NCBI GenBank assembly: GCA_030704615.1
Contig: CM060734.1
Location: 32,196,042-32,256,041, forward strand
Source of the DNA: Takakia lepidozioides
Lineage: Eukaryota; Streptophyta; Takakiopsida; Takakiales; Takakiaceae
Length of the DNA stretch: 60,000 nt
Direction: 5' to 3'
The notes beneath the pieces are model-generated. The model did not search any database. It had not been told where the DNA came from and was given only the letters and a program-made list of their open reading frames with translations. The translations under genes were made by a program, and so were the position numbers. Of this stretch, positions 38,131 through 50,209 are shown piece by piece. Position 1 is the first letter of the stretch, and each line of letters opens with the position of its first letter.

Positions 38131-39106
38131 GTACTAGATGGGCACTTCAGTATTATCATTGCCCAAATGGGCCTCCTAAGGAAATTGAATGTCATTTTCA
38201 GTATATTGGGTTCCTTGTGGAACAGAAATAGACAAGAATTGTGGCTGGCCAGTCATGGAGGCAAATGACGAAGTCAGTGCCATGCCATCACAAGGCCTCA
38301 CTGGTATGGATCGGCTAAAAGTTTTTAATATAACTCTGAGTGTATTTAGCATTAAACATTTTGTGGAGTAAAACAAATGCATCATGGAATTCATGCAAGC
38401 CCTGCCGTATAGTAATTATGAATAGATAGTCAAAATCTGGAAGATCACATAGTGTCTATTAATAAATATCACGGAAACAGGATTTGAGCCCTGAATCACC
38501 CAGGTGGCACACCCGGTAATATCCGATGGATTTTCATTTATGGCATGCACAAGAAGTTGAACGGATGTCATTCATTAAAAGACGGAATATTCTAGTGGCA
38601 ACTGTCTCAATCAAATTGGAAGCGTAATCGAAAGTATCGGTGCTAAAGCAGTCTGAACCTTTTGCGTAGTCCTGCCTTAAGGAATGCAGGGCCAATAAAA
38701 TAAGTTGATTATATTTGTATAATATAAAAATACATCCACTTAACCCTTCATTGTTTACCAGGTTCCGATGGATCCCACTAACTTTTGCATATGACAATAA
38801 TTTTCAATCTTTCTTCAAGATCATTTATAGCCCATGAGGTGGCAGACTTGCTCTAAAAAACCTTAATGAGATATCTGGAAAACTTCATTTAGCGTACAGC
38901 CCTCTCAGCATCCTCGAGTGGGCCCTACTTCTCATCAAATAAGGGAAGCAAGTGTGCGACATACTCCAAGCCAATGAGACAACAGCTGATACATTTGGCA
39001 GTGGAATGATTGCCATTTTTCTTGCGAAAAACAATGAAATATGGGATGTATGTATGTAACACCATGGGGATGATCCACCCATTTTTGTACCAATTGAACG
39101 TAGTTC

Positions 39107-39226
39107 TCAGAATTCGTGGCTAGTAGTGCGGAGCAACGCAAAGCCCTAGTATTTCTATTGAAATTAAAAAAACATTGTTATCAGAATTCATCATTAGTAG
39201 TGTGGAGCAGCGTACAACCCTAATAC
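39107..39226 (+). repeat. Imperfect direct repeat of about 46 bp
   Basis: TCAGAATTC...TAGTAGTG(C/T)GGAGCA(A/G)CG...CCCTA occurs at 39108-39153 and again at 39180-39225. Confidence 0.65.
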
Positions 39227-39944
39227 ATTACAATGCAAGAGGCGGTGAATAGCATACTGGTAAGGTAATTGCTAGTATGTAGGTGGTGAGGTGCTGGGTT
39301 CAACTCTTGATGGGTGACTCATGTAAACCTGACTCGAATGTACAAGCCTCTTATAACCGAGGACATGACATTGAATGTGTCTGTAAACAGAAAGAAGACA
39401 AATCTTGTTTCTAGCTGTGCAATGCCAACTCACAATGCTGAGTATCTTAGTTTTACTCTCTTTCGAAGTGGGTCGGGATCCAAGCACACCAGAATTCAAG
39501 ATGTTGGGACAGACACTCTCACTATTGGCATCTAAATTATTCATCAGTGTTAGACATGTTAGTTATCAGTAGAGGTTTACTATCCTCCAGCAGACCTTAA
39601 GGGGTAAAACCCAAGGTAGTTCCTGAGAGAGTGTCATATGGGCGCTGTTCCGCGTCTAGATTACGAGAAAGTGAGTTCAGTGAGTCGAGTGCTCCACAGG
39701 AGTGAGGCTGAAGGTAGTGAACACTGTTCATACTTGCGTGATTTATGATTGCGGAAGATTGTCTACTCTAAGCTGGTGGGCTAACTATCGAGTTTTTGTG
39801 CGATTTAGTTTTTACTTTTTATTTCAAGTGATCATCTTGCTTGGATTACGCTATTGTTATCTTCTTGCTGATCCTTCTTATATTTATGTATGATGTTACT
39901 ACTCAGTGATTTTGTGATCTCATTACGGTGATCTTATTTTGTGA

Positions 39945-40512
39945 CCATGGCTTCATCAAACGTTGAGTTTCATTGACCGAGGCTAACAAGCTTGAGGGAA
40001 CTAGCAACTATGGTATCTCGAGGTTCAAAATGAAAAAAGAGGACTTGTGGGATATTGTCGATCCACAGAGCAAAGCGGCAGACATGGATGAGATGACTTG
40101 GAAGAAACTCAAGTCCAAAGCTCTCGCCAATCTACGACTATCAGTGACTTGGATCATGTAATCCCATACAACAATCAATAACCCGAAGGACTGTTGGGAC
40201 ACGCTGAAGTTACTCTTTGGAGCAAAGAATAATGCGAAGCATCTCATGGTCAAAAATAAATTCACCAAGCTCAAGATGGAGGAGGACACTTCTGTGGAGA
40301 CCTTTCTGGTGGAGGTAAAGAACCTATTGAATCAATTGGGAGAGTTTGATGAGACTCCATCTGAGGACATTGTTCTGGAAACCATCATCAACGCTCTTCC
40401 AAAAAATTTCTCAATGACCTTTGTTAACATCGTGGGCAGGGAGAAGGATCTTCCCACATTCAAAGAACTCACGGGACGGCTCCAACTTGAGGAAAGCCAC
40501 CATCTTTACTAA
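39945..40512 (+). pseudogene. Ty1/copia gag, N-terminal part
   Basis: After a start (ATGGCTTCATCAAACG) with an early stop, the frame reads TEANKLEGTSNYGI, DLWDIVDP, then (after a stop at 40159) NPKDCWDTLKLLFGAKN, FTKLKMEEDTSVETFL and ETIINALPKNFSMTFVNI, ending at 40512. This is the UBN2-type copia gag. The rest of the polyprotein is missing except its tail near 41.1 kb. Confidence 0.85.
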
Positions 40513-41019
40513 ACCACTAAGAAAACAAAAATTTGCTCACTTTAGAGAAGCCCTTGGCTTTTAAAGTCTCAACATGTAGTTATAAACATACATAAACAGT
40601 CAGTCTTTTATGTACAAAATTCATTTCCGAGTCTTCTATCGTTGATAAGATGAAGGATAAGTGACATAATAAGAAGAATCAATAGTATAACAAATGGTGC
40701 TATATTATATCTCTAGTTTATGTCAATTAGCTAATTTAGATATGTTATACTCTCAGCTACACTCTCTACTCTCATACCAGTTAGAGCAAGACTCTATGTT
40801 AGGATAAACAATCTCTTTAGGATACATCTCATCCTCAGTAACTAGGAACTCTTGGAATATAGTCCTCTCCTCCTTGAACCTAGTAGTAAAAGACATTCGT
40901 TGAACTCCAAACTGAGAGATTCCTCGCAAAAAGTTCCTAGTGATTTACATTCACCAACACTATTGCTTGTCATTCAAAAGTATCAGCAACAAATATATAC
41001 CAATTTTTGCTCGCACGAC
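40513..41019. other. Unassigned spacer inside the copia remnant
   Basis: About 500 bp between the gag piece and the tail show no integrase or reverse transcriptase motif. Confidence 0.4.
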
Positions 41020-41490
41020 TCAATCTCCACAATAGAGATAGTGGGAATTCTGACCAAATACAAGTTCTCGGACATTTTGGATGAGATCGACATTTGGACA
41101 ATCTTCTTGGCAGAGTAAATAGTTACCCACTAGTTACTTATAACCAACCACAAGGCCACTCATGTTGATCTGCCAACGAGGTAGTTAACTAGTTAGCAAG
41201 TACATAGCCTGATTGTGATGTGGTTGTGACGTTATCACACACACTCTTTCTTTGATGTTGCTCTCTGATTAGCATATTTTTCAGGTAGCTTGTAAGTTGC
41301 TGAGCATGAGCTTGCATGAGCAGTAGATTGCTTGCAGCTTTTGGGTTGGACGTGTGAAGTAACAGCAATCAGTTGGTATACTAGTAGAGTCAGCAATGTT
41401 GTATTCCTTGACATGAATAATATAATCTAGTTACTGCTAAAAGATTGTCATCTTTATTATTGATCTGGGCTTGACTTGATTTAGCACAAA
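41020..41490 (+). mobile_element. Ty1/copia polyprotein tail and 3' LTR
   Basis: The frame ends DILDEIDIWTIFLAE at 41118, the same tail as the copia element at 25.96 kb. Then comes an LTR from about 41164 (TGTTGATCTGCC) to about 41490, matching 25603-25925 in reverse. With the gag at 39.95-40.51 kb it makes one internally deleted copia element. Confidence 0.75.
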
Positions 41491-41909
41491 CAAAAGGTTA
41501 TCCAGGCCCGCGCTTCCAGTGCTTTATTCTATCAGTCTCTATTTTCTAGGTAATGTCCTTTCGCTCATCACAAGAATCAGTGCAACTCTTTGGCTCCTCC
41601 GGCAGCATAGGCTCTGCATGATTTGTCGCCAAGCACACGTGGTGTCGTCTTGGATAATACCAGTCACCATACATTGTTGGCAAATTGCGCACTATTGGTT
41701 TCAACTTCGAAACCAATTCTCCTTCATCAGGCTCACCGAACTTGGGACGCACGTCGCCGCCTGCCGGTTCTAGCAATGGATCAGTTATGGGAGACTGTGA
41801 ACCACTCCCCCCCATCCCCGTCCCGATTCATCATTGAAGATGATAAATTGGGCAAAATCTAAATATTTAGATTGTGGAATTTTTGAATTTATTGGTAAAA
41901 GGTTTGATT
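41491..41909. other. Unassigned sequence before atp1 fragment
   Basis: Open frames overlap on both strands (41546-41815, -) without a known domain. It may be mitochondrial spacer that came in with atp1. Confidence 0.35.
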
Positions 41910-42220
41910 AATTTACGAACAAATTGACTGGAAATGAATTGGCTGGCGTGGAACTATCTACATTATTAGAAGAAAGAATTACCAATTACTACACTAAATT
42001 GCAAGTGGATGAGATCGGTCGAGTGGTATCAGTTGGAGATGGAATTGCACGTGTTTATGGATCAAACAAGATTCAAGCCGGGAAAATGGTTGAATTTGCC
42101 AATGGTGTGAAAAGAATGGCTTTGAATCCAAAAAATGAGAATGTAGGTTATATCCGATAGTAATACTGCCATTAAAGAATGAGATATTGTCAAACGCACT
42201 GGATCTATTGTGGATGTTCA
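41910..42220 (+). pseudogene. atp1: Nuclear mitochondrial DNA: atp1 5' part
   Basis: The frame reads LAGVELSTLLEERITNYY, TKLQVDEIGRVVSVGDGIAR, VYGSNKIQAGKMVEFANGVK and ALNPKNENVG. After a frame break it goes on DSNTAIKE, stop, DIVKRTGSIVDV, ending at 42220 against an LTR. This is the N-terminus of the mitochondrial ATP synthase alpha subunit, not the plastid one, and the NKLAG..LSTLLE..ITNYYTK start is the form in non-seed plants. Stops and substitutions show it is a dead nuclear copy. The next residues (VPIGKALLG) are at 30241-30309. Confidence 0.9.
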
Positions 42221-42643
42221 TGTCAAGGACGAGAGCCTGACTGAACACAAACAAGAGATCAGACTAGAGGTACAAGACTAGACAAGAAGCCAAGGTCGGC
42301 GTGGCCGAATGCATGATGGGTATGAATCAAGACAATCTTGATAACAATGGACAAGAATACAAGATACTGGAACTTGACTTGGATACTCGAATGCTGGAAA
42401 CTAGACTGGAGTACTAGATACTGGAAACTGGACTAGAGTACTAGAAGTTGGACTGGAGTACTAGGACTGGAAACAAGAATAGCTTGAACTTGTGTTGGCG
42501 AGACTGAAGAGTGTCCAGTCTCGCCTCCTATATATACTGGCTACTAAGAAGCTTCCCTAAGAAGCTTCCCCTATGGAGGTTGTTTGCTGGAAAAGTTTCC
42601 AAGATTAAACAAAGGTGATGGAGAAGCTTCCTTAAACAAAGAA
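42221..42643 (-). repeat. Chromovirus LTR, 3' two-thirds, reversed
   Basis: The complement matches the 5' LTR at 30310-30956 from about 30529 (TTCTTTGTTTAAGGAAG) to its end (TCCTTGACA), so it contains exactly what the 3' LTR at 36147-36359 lacks except about 6 bases. It abuts atp1 at 42220. Confidence 0.9.
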
Positions 42644-43024
42644 TCTAATTTAATTATGGACGAAAAAAAATCTCTATGTCAATTGTTAACTGTACTAGGT
42701 CCACTAATGCAGCTCTCTCTCTTTCTTAACCCTTAAAAGCCTAAGTGGTCATGTAGTGGCCCTACTTCAACACACAAGTTCTTGATGGATTCTCAAATGA
42801 ATCCAAAGCTGCAACATGCAACATCTGTAGGAAGATCTGCTCCACCAAAGTCTTTACTCGGATGAAAACGGTTGTTCGACATGTGACAGAGATGAGCACT
42901 AGATATGAAAAGTGGTTTGGTTTTCTTGTATGGAATGGGGTGGCCCATGGTACAAGCCTTAGGAAGCAATGGGTCACTGCAAACCCATCTAAATGCATGG
43001 AATCAATCAAAAATTTGTGAGGAC
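42644..43024. other. Flank between LTR piece and CACTA end
   Basis: Nothing was recognised; a short TC-rich stretch lies at 42706-42722. Confidence 0.4.
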
Positions 43025-43340
43025 CACTACAAGATATGAGCGTTTTTAGGACTACGGGTTTAGCGGAGTCATAAAAACTGCACTAGGTACATGACTACAG
43101 AGCGCTGAAATGCATTACAGTTTTAGTTTTATGACTTTGTAGTAATGGATATCACTACATGACTCCGGAAAGTTAGGGAGCATTGGTCAAACATTGTTGA
43201 CCATGATGACAGGGATGGTTTATATGACTAGTGTGATATGTTTGACTACACGTGGACGACGTTTCATGGAATCTTATGACTCCATGACTGAAGATGGTTT
43301 CAGAGCTCTATTTATACGACTACATCACTACACGTGTCAT
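43025..43340. mobile_element. CACTA (En/Spm) element terminus and subterminal repeats
   Basis: CACTACAAGATATGAGCG at 43025 is a classic CACTA end. The next 300 bp hold many copies of TGACTAC/TATGACTC and complements, the kind of subterminal motif bound by the transposase. The tnp2 gene inside runs toward this end (minus strand), so it is the 3' end. The other terminus was not found. Confidence 0.75.
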
Positions 43341-44329
43341 TTTGAAGGCACATATAATGCAAATAAGGTTGCCCATTAGGTTTAAAAAAGTTAAAATTTT
43401 TGCTAATAAGGTTGCCCATTAGTGTAATCGTGAACAGAAAGGAGGGCTGGGACTTGGCGTCTTTTTGTCTCCTGCGCCACACCATATAGCTGAGGGATGG
43501 AACGCGATGATAGCAGGATATGCAGGGGCGTGGGATGGAGGCGTTGAGCAAATGATGCACGAAGGAGAAGAGGAGGAGGAGACGAGACGAGGACAAGCGA
43601 GCTCGTCGTTCTTGGGAGAGTCAGCTTGGTCTTAGCAAGTGTGTTTCAATCTCTGACTACTCATCTACGCCGTAGTGGTTCGATCTGACAGACCAATCCG
43701 ACATTACCTGACTACAGACACAAGCAGCACACACAAGAGGTCATCGGTCAAATCCTCCATGGGTCAGGACAGGTCAAGGACAATGTGGTAGGACACCTTC
43801 TTCTTCAACCTATTTCAGCCTGTGTTGCCCTCTCATCAGACTCGGCCGCAAGATGCATATTGAATTCTACAAGTTAGGTCGTTGGGTACATCTGTGGTGG
43901 TTTGGAGTGACTTTGGCAAGTTACTGCCAGTGTGGCAGCAGGGAAGTATCCAAAAACATATAATAGAGGTGAGGAGAAGCTTTGGGGTGAACACTTTCCG
44001 ACCCCAATGGTGGGACAATAGAGACAAAAAGGCGAATGCCTGTTGGACTACAGAGAGAAGCATATGCATTTCAGATTGTGATAAGTAGGGTTGGGGTGTT
44101 TTGGGGAAGAACTCCACACCAGTATGGTTGGGGTGTTTGCTGGTAGAATTGTAGGCTGTCAGAGGCATGGATAGCTGAAGGAGCAGGGATAGAGTGTGGG
44201 TCCACATTCATCCAAGAGGGCTGGATTTCAAGCTCCACATTACCTATGATTCCCTGTGGAAGGATAGGTACAAGAAACCTACATGGGTAGATGGTCAACT
44301 GGAAGCGGCATGCTGTACTACATGTCATT
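43341..44329. other. CACTA interior, no gene recognised
   Basis: Open frames (43312-43596, 43836-44207, both -; 43882-44088, +) have no known domain. Confidence 0.35.
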
Positions 44330-45540
44330 ACTGTACTATATGTCATTCCACAGACTGTCATTGTTGGTCCATGTGTTTTACAACAATGCTATCAATATAA
44401 GACTCCTGGTTCGCATTGGAAGCTCAATCCCTGCAAGTTCATTGTGTGTGAAGCTCAAACTTGCGATTTGAAGGATCTTGTAGCCAAGTTTATTCAACCG
44501 GAAAGGAGAAATTCTGAAAGCTCCAAATTTGATGTGGGCAAGCTTATGGAGGTAAGACTTAGCTTCCCTCCTCTAATGTAAGTGTTGGATAAGTTTCATT
44601 TAGTGTCGACCTTCACTGCATATATTGGCTCTTTTCTTGGCTGGTATGCTGTTGGTTGGCTTCTTTCATTTCACGTGTGTAGTGGAAGGGGAGAAGTACT
44701 TTCCTAAGTTCTGCTGCAACAATGTCTTTTTCCAGCCTAGATGTTTTCGATGGATACAAATTGAAGTGCTTTGAATGTTGCTGCAATACTATAATAAAGT
44801 GGAGGGTGCTGAATGCAGTTGGCCTTGCTTCGTGCAGGCATAATCCAGGGAAATGTGGACATAGCTGAAACCCCATGATAGCATTTCCAGAGGACGGTGT
44901 GGATGGCCTCACAATCCAGCATGCAAAATCCATGACAATGTGGAGCTGGCTGAATGGGCAAACAGGTTAAGTGGCGATCAAGCCACGTCACTGGTACATA
45001 GTTGCATGCTTACATAGTACATGAAAGCGTACTATATGTCATACCAAAATTGACCATGTTGGTCCATGTATTTTACAACAATGCTATCAATAAAAGACCA
45101 ATGGTTCGCATTGGAAACTCTATCCCCGTAAGTGGCTTGTGCGTGATGCTCAAACTTGTGATTTGAAGGATCTTATACCCCAGTTCATTGCAGAGGTCAT
45201 TGGACATTGAGAAGGCAACAGCCGTTATCTATAATCTACAGATCCCCTTCAATTTGATGTGGGAAAGCCGGTTGGCTGGAGGTCTAGTCTCACTTTCACT
45301 CATCTAATGTCAGTGTTGTATCCATTGCAATGTGGAGATGTTTGAAACAACATTGGAGCATTTCCAGAGGATGGTCTGGAAGGCCTTTCGTGGCGTGTGC
45401 CGAATCCATGGCAAGAAAACATTGCAAGTAGAACCCATGGCAATGGTACCAGCACGGGTTGGTCCAAAGCCAATTGCAACAACAAATGAATAAAGGGTGA
45501 TGAAAGGAAAGCACTCCATAATTGATTATAAAATCCAGTG
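44330..45540 (+). repeat. Diverged tandem duplication of about 600 bp within the CACTA
   Basis: Sequence at 44330-44930 is repeated at about 45035-45400. Shared blocks include TTTTACAACAATGCTATCAA, GGTTCGCATTGGAA, GATTTGAAGGATCTT and GCATTTCCAGAGGA. Reading frames in the first copy (YKTPGSHWKLNPCKFIVC) are broken in the second. The function is unknown. Confidence 0.7.
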
Positions 45541-45635
45541 TCCAAGCATGATATCTTAATGGGAATGCGAAGGGAGTGTTACCACCTTAAACTATCATGC
45601 ATGGTCTATAACTGGAGTGCACAAATCGCGCATAT

Positions 45636-48406
45636 CTAATCTTCATCATCCTCATCTATGTCTGGGTCACTACATGTATCACTGTCTTCATCACAGACTT
45701 CATCTTCTCCAAGGGTTGGCTGAACATCATCACCACGTATATGGGGTGCTCGGAGGTACAAGGAGGCCACCTGCTCTGGAGTAACCGGTACCGCTCGGCT
45801 GCATGTTGGGCCATCAGTAACCACAGTCTCCTCTAGTCTTTGTGGGGCTAACGATCCTTCCACTTCCGCCACATCATCATTATCAATTGATATGTCGCAG
45901 ACCACTCTACGTGCTCGGGGGCTCTTCTCCAAGACGACACCCCGGCTCCTTCACACAATCAGAAAAAAACACTTGATCAACCTGGCCAGGAAACACAAAA
46001 GGTTGCTCAGAAGATAGAAGCATACGGTTAAAATTGACAAGTGTGAAGCCAGCATCATCCTGCTTCATTGACATAGGTTGACGACCCACGCGACTCGCCC
46101 GTACCCATGAACACAAAAACACTATAGGCTATGTTTGGCCATAGTCAATTTGCAAAATCTCCCTTATAAGACCCACATATCTTGTAGGTTCCTCCATGTC
46201 ATTGCCTGAATTGTTGGTAATGGGCTAGTGCTGGAAAACAGATGAGACTCCACAATCAAAAGACACCATACTTGTTGTGTTCATGCCGGGGGATGTAACC
46301 CTGTAATGGTTACCATACGCTGTCATACTCTTGAATGACAGGGCAGTAAATGATGGAGGCCTTGAAAGATCCAGTAATTCCTCACGTGTTGTAGGATCAA
46401 GCCCATCTGATTGAATTGAGAGATGATCCCGTACACCTTGAGGGAGCCAAACAGCAAATGGAGGACAAGGATGCAAATCAGGAGGGTACTGAATTGCCGT
46501 GGGATTGCTCATGCCTTCCAGCCCTTGCTCCTCACGAAACAAGCGTCGTCTGGCTTCTATCCGTGTGGACTCTGCTTCATATATCCTGTCACAATCCGAG
46601 GGTCAGCCAGGAGATTGACAGAGGTGGCGTGGGAGATTTGAAAAGACGCCATATGCCAACTAATGATAAATGACTAAAACTTGGAAATCTGAATGTCAAT
46701 GAAGTAGATTTCTTACCCCAACATGACTGATAGACGAGGATGGTTCTGAATGATGTACTCATGTACAATATCACACAGGTCATTCAATTTTCGGGCTTTA
46801 GAACTTCCTTCCACAACTTCACGTTCCACAGATTCTGCCTCATCTGCATCCCACACCCTTCGTACACTTCCATCAAATCCTGCCATATACTCTGTGCAAA
46901 AACCCAATGCTTCTTCAAATTGGTATCCTTCTGCCATGCTCCCCTCGGGCCTTGCCATGTTTCTTACGTAGCCCTTCATATCTTTCATTGCCCGCTCCAT
47001 GGGGTACATGCTTTTTGAAAGCTGATGCGTAGCCTGTTGGCACTTTCAAGTTCTGCACAATCTCCAGAAAGACTTGTAACTCAGCCTCAGTGAGGACATA
47101 AGGGGCAGGAGGCATAATTAACGTATCTGCTCTGTCAGGATCACGTTGTAGCCACAATTCCGGGCGCATCCCAAGTAGCTCCAAATCACGGCGAACTTTC
47201 AATGTGTCTTTCTCACCAAAGATAGTTTTAATAATATTTTCAGCCAAGTTCTTCTCGCAATGCATTGCGTCAAACGTGTGGCAGATGAGGAGACCCTACA
47301 AAATGAACACATAAGCAATTGAGCATTTACTCATCACAATTTAAACAGAAAACGCAAAAATGTACACAGCCAATTTAAAGGCCATGAAGGAATTACCTCC
47401 CAATAAGGTAAGACATATAAAATTGACAATCGTTTAACTCCATGAGTTTTTGCTGGGTCTGTCCTGCTATCTGGCGTCCCTCCGTTTTCCACCCGTGCAG
47501 TGCGAGCTGTTGCAAGGTCCTTGATTTGTGTTCCAGTCTGCGTTTTTGGAGGAGTTCCATGCTCAGTAGTGCCATTGAACATTCTTGACCTTCTATATGG
47601 ATGATTGCGGGCCAAAAATCTTTGGTGGCCTATAAAAAAACAATATTTCCACATGTGTGTAACTGCTGTGAAGTCACCCCGAGTCCACAAGCTGGACAAC
47701 CAGCATAACCTTTCGTCACTTGACCTGAGAGCAAGCCATATGCAGGGTAGTCATGGATTGACCACATCAACACTGCCCTCAGTGTGAATTCGCGTTGACC
47801 ACGAGGACGAGAAACATCATGAGCTGCAATCCCTCTCCATAGTTCCAATAGCTCTTCCACTAGGGGCATCAGGTAAATACCTACGTTGTCCGAGGTAACA
47901 GACTCCTTACCATGAATCAGTAGCGCTAACATGACAAAGATGTCATGAACTTTTTGGTCATTAACAACGGAGGCAGATTGTAATTGACCAAGAGAACGGG
48001 CCATGTGCTCCAACTTGTGGATTGAGCTCCATAGGGATTTACACCGTCTAAGGCCAATCCAAATCGCAGAGATCATGGCTTTGCAGCAAAATCCGCAAAT
48101 GTGGTGTCAATGTGTCTCCATGCTTTGCTATCAGCTGGATGTCGAACCAACCCATTCTAGCTCTTATGTCTGTTGTGCCATGTCATGAGGTTAATGATTG
48201 ATTTACATCGGTACATACGTTTCAACCTTGGAATGACAGGGAAGTGTCGCAATATTTTCTTGGGCACACTTCCACGACCTGGAACGTAACGGGAACTGCG
48301 GCACACTGGGCAAATGTCTACATTCTCATACTCCCCACGGAAGAGTACACAACCACGCTCACAGGCATGAATCATCGTGTACTGCAATCCCATCTTGGCA
48401 ATCATG
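45636..48406 (-). pseudogene. CACTA transposase (tnp2), middle and C-terminal part
   Basis: The minus strand begins at the ATG at 48406 and reads MIAKMGLQYTMIHACERGC, CPVCRSSRYVPGRG and HFPVIPRLKRMYR. A stop follows at 48157, then RHPADSKAWRHIDTTFADF, LGLALDGVNPYG and STWPVLLVNYNLPP. Later come VEELLELWRGI, FTLRAVLMWSIHDYPAYGLL, HRRFL-like FIGHQRFLARNHPYRRSR, MHCEKNLAENII, and the DUF4218-like MYPMERAMKDMKGYVRNMAR and EGYQFEEALGFCTEYM. It ends with a GFTLVNFNRM module and an acidic tail at 45636. This is the Transposase_21 order. Introns and stops break it. The N-terminal exons are missing here but occur on the + strand at 56.2-57.26 kb, ending exactly where this part begins. Confidence 0.9.
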
Positions 48407-48733
48407 TGTCAAGTTATTTTACCACTAGTGTGAAACTAGCTAGGAAATAGCTAGCTTTTACATATTGACATTTGGGATTGGCCCAAGTGTCAATCCAGGG
48501 GTCAAGGCAGATTTAGGCCCTGGAGTGGTTATCTTCACGGCAAGCGCGGGAGGCTCATCTTTCTCGAGTTGAGCCTCACCGCGCCTAGCTATGGCGCCGT
48601 AGTGTGGATTCCCCATGGCGTGGGGTGCACTTGGCTTGACTTGTATTTGAGTGATGAGGTCATATATGCATGAGTTTATGCTTCAGCTTTGTGAGCTCGC
48701 ATGAGCTTGTGCTTGTATTCTTCTTCTTTATCA
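48407..48733 (+). repeat. LTR, second part (block B, 327 bp), of gag-bearing element
   Basis: It starts TGTCAAGTTATTTTACC at the tnp2 boundary and ends CTTCTTTATCA. It is a reverse copy of 57454-57780 with the same length. There it is only the last 327 bp of a 517-bp LTR whose first part (block A, 188 bp) is missing here. The leader of the gag element starts directly after it with CTCGAGAAAG. Confidence 0.88.
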
Positions 48734-49447
48734 CTCGAGAAAGATCAGCTCGTATCTATGAGTGCTAGATACGAGTTAGTTGTAGCACTTGTGGTTTTTG
48801 CTTGAGAATGAGAGAAACCAAGTTGTTATGCAAGGAGCACCGTGGAGCTCTTGGTTGTTAGAAGCGGAGGCGATGTGGGTTACGAGGTGGTAAACCTTGG
48901 CATTCGATCTTCAGCTTCAGAGATGAAAGCACCATACTCCAGGTAATTCCAGAGCACCTTGATGGTTTCAGATTGTGTACATGCATGAGCAAGCACGATT
49001 GGGAAGAGGACCAGTCAAGAGCAGGTTATAGTGGCTTTGGTGGCAAAGCTGAGAACTGGACTTGGGAATGCGAGCTTTCATTGTGTGAAGGATTGCAAAA
49101 CCAAGCGAAAGGGCTGATTTGGCTTGGGGCAAATCAGTGCACTTTGTGGAGTATGGTGAGATTGGGTTTCAATCTCGAGCTTCAGCATTGAGAGGGCTCT
49201 TGTCATGGCGAGAGCAGGGCTGGAACAGGAGCTAAGAGGTGCGGCAAGGCCATGGAATGTGCACCTAGGGTTTCAGAGCTTGGAAGAAGAGTTCTTGCAC
49301 CACAAGAGAAGTGTCTTGTGGCTGGAAATGTAAGCCTTAGGGTTTCAGGAGCTTGGCAAAGGCTGTGGAGTGCTTAGTCTTGTCTTAGAGAGCATCAAGG
49401 AACCAAGGAGCCAAGATAGGGGGCTGATATCTCTTGTGTGAAGAGGT
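48734..49447 (+). other. Start of the long untranslated leader
   Basis: It runs between the LTR and the first tandem array. No open frame with a known domain is present. It is G-rich on this strand. Confidence 0.5.
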
Positions 49448-49835
49448 TGCATGTGTGGAGCATGTATTCAGCTCATTAAAGCTTCCAACTTCAAGCTTGG
49501 AGGGCAAGCAAGGAAGAGGGAAGGGCTGACTTGAGGGCAATGCATGTGTGGAGCATGCTATCAGCCTGGTGAAGGCTTGCACTTTCAGGTGTGGGAGTGC
49601 AAGAAAGGAAGGAACGGGCTGGTTTCCCTGTAGGGCATGTGGAGCATGCTTTCAGCCTGCTGAAGCTTGTATTTTCGAGTTTGTGGGTGCAAGAAATGAA
49701 GCAAAGGAGCTGATTCTCTTATGGTGAGAGTGGGGCATGTGTGGAGCATGCCTTCAGCCCATTGAGGCTCTTGTTTTCAAGCTTTAGAGAGCTAGAACGG
49801 AAGGTCTAGGGCTGGTTTCCACTTGGAGTGAAAGA
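49448..49835 (+). repeat. Tandem array of about 95-100 bp units, four copies
   Basis: Units start near 49448, 49541, 49638 and 49735 with GCATGTGTGGAGCATG and go on TTCAGC(C/T)C..TGAAGCTT...TTC(A/G)AG. They lie in the leader before gag. Confidence 0.75.
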
Positions 49836-50209
49836 AAAGCACTTGTAGGGCCTATGTGAGTTGGGGTTTCAACTTCAAGCTTGAAGGGAGCGCAACTCTT
49901 GAAGCAGCAGGTGTAGGGGGCCTTGTGAGAGTGCTTGAATGAGTGCTCACAAGGGCTGGGAACCAGCAGGGCTTGGTTGTTTGCCATTGAGTTTAGTGGC
50001 GTGTTTGGGGAGGCTAAGTGAGAAAGAAGGCTTGGTTTGTGGCAACCACCTCATGGCTTAGGGCTACTATGGTGGTGTGTGGGAGCCGAAAGAGCAAGAA
50101 TACCTTGCTGATTTCCTCACAGCCGCCATAGCTCGGTGGAAAGAAGCCTAGAGTCCAAGAGACACAAACCCTAGCTTGGCGTGGCTAAACCCCTTGGAGA
50201 AATGGCTAA

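Larger units (their letters stand above)
36360..39944. other. AT-rich region without a recognised gene
   Basis: 36400-37650 is very AT-rich and non-coding. Later open frames are short. A coding-like piece (37866-38130) and a small duplication (39107-39226) are listed separately. 39560-39940 may be the leader of the copia remnant that follows. Confidence 0.4.
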
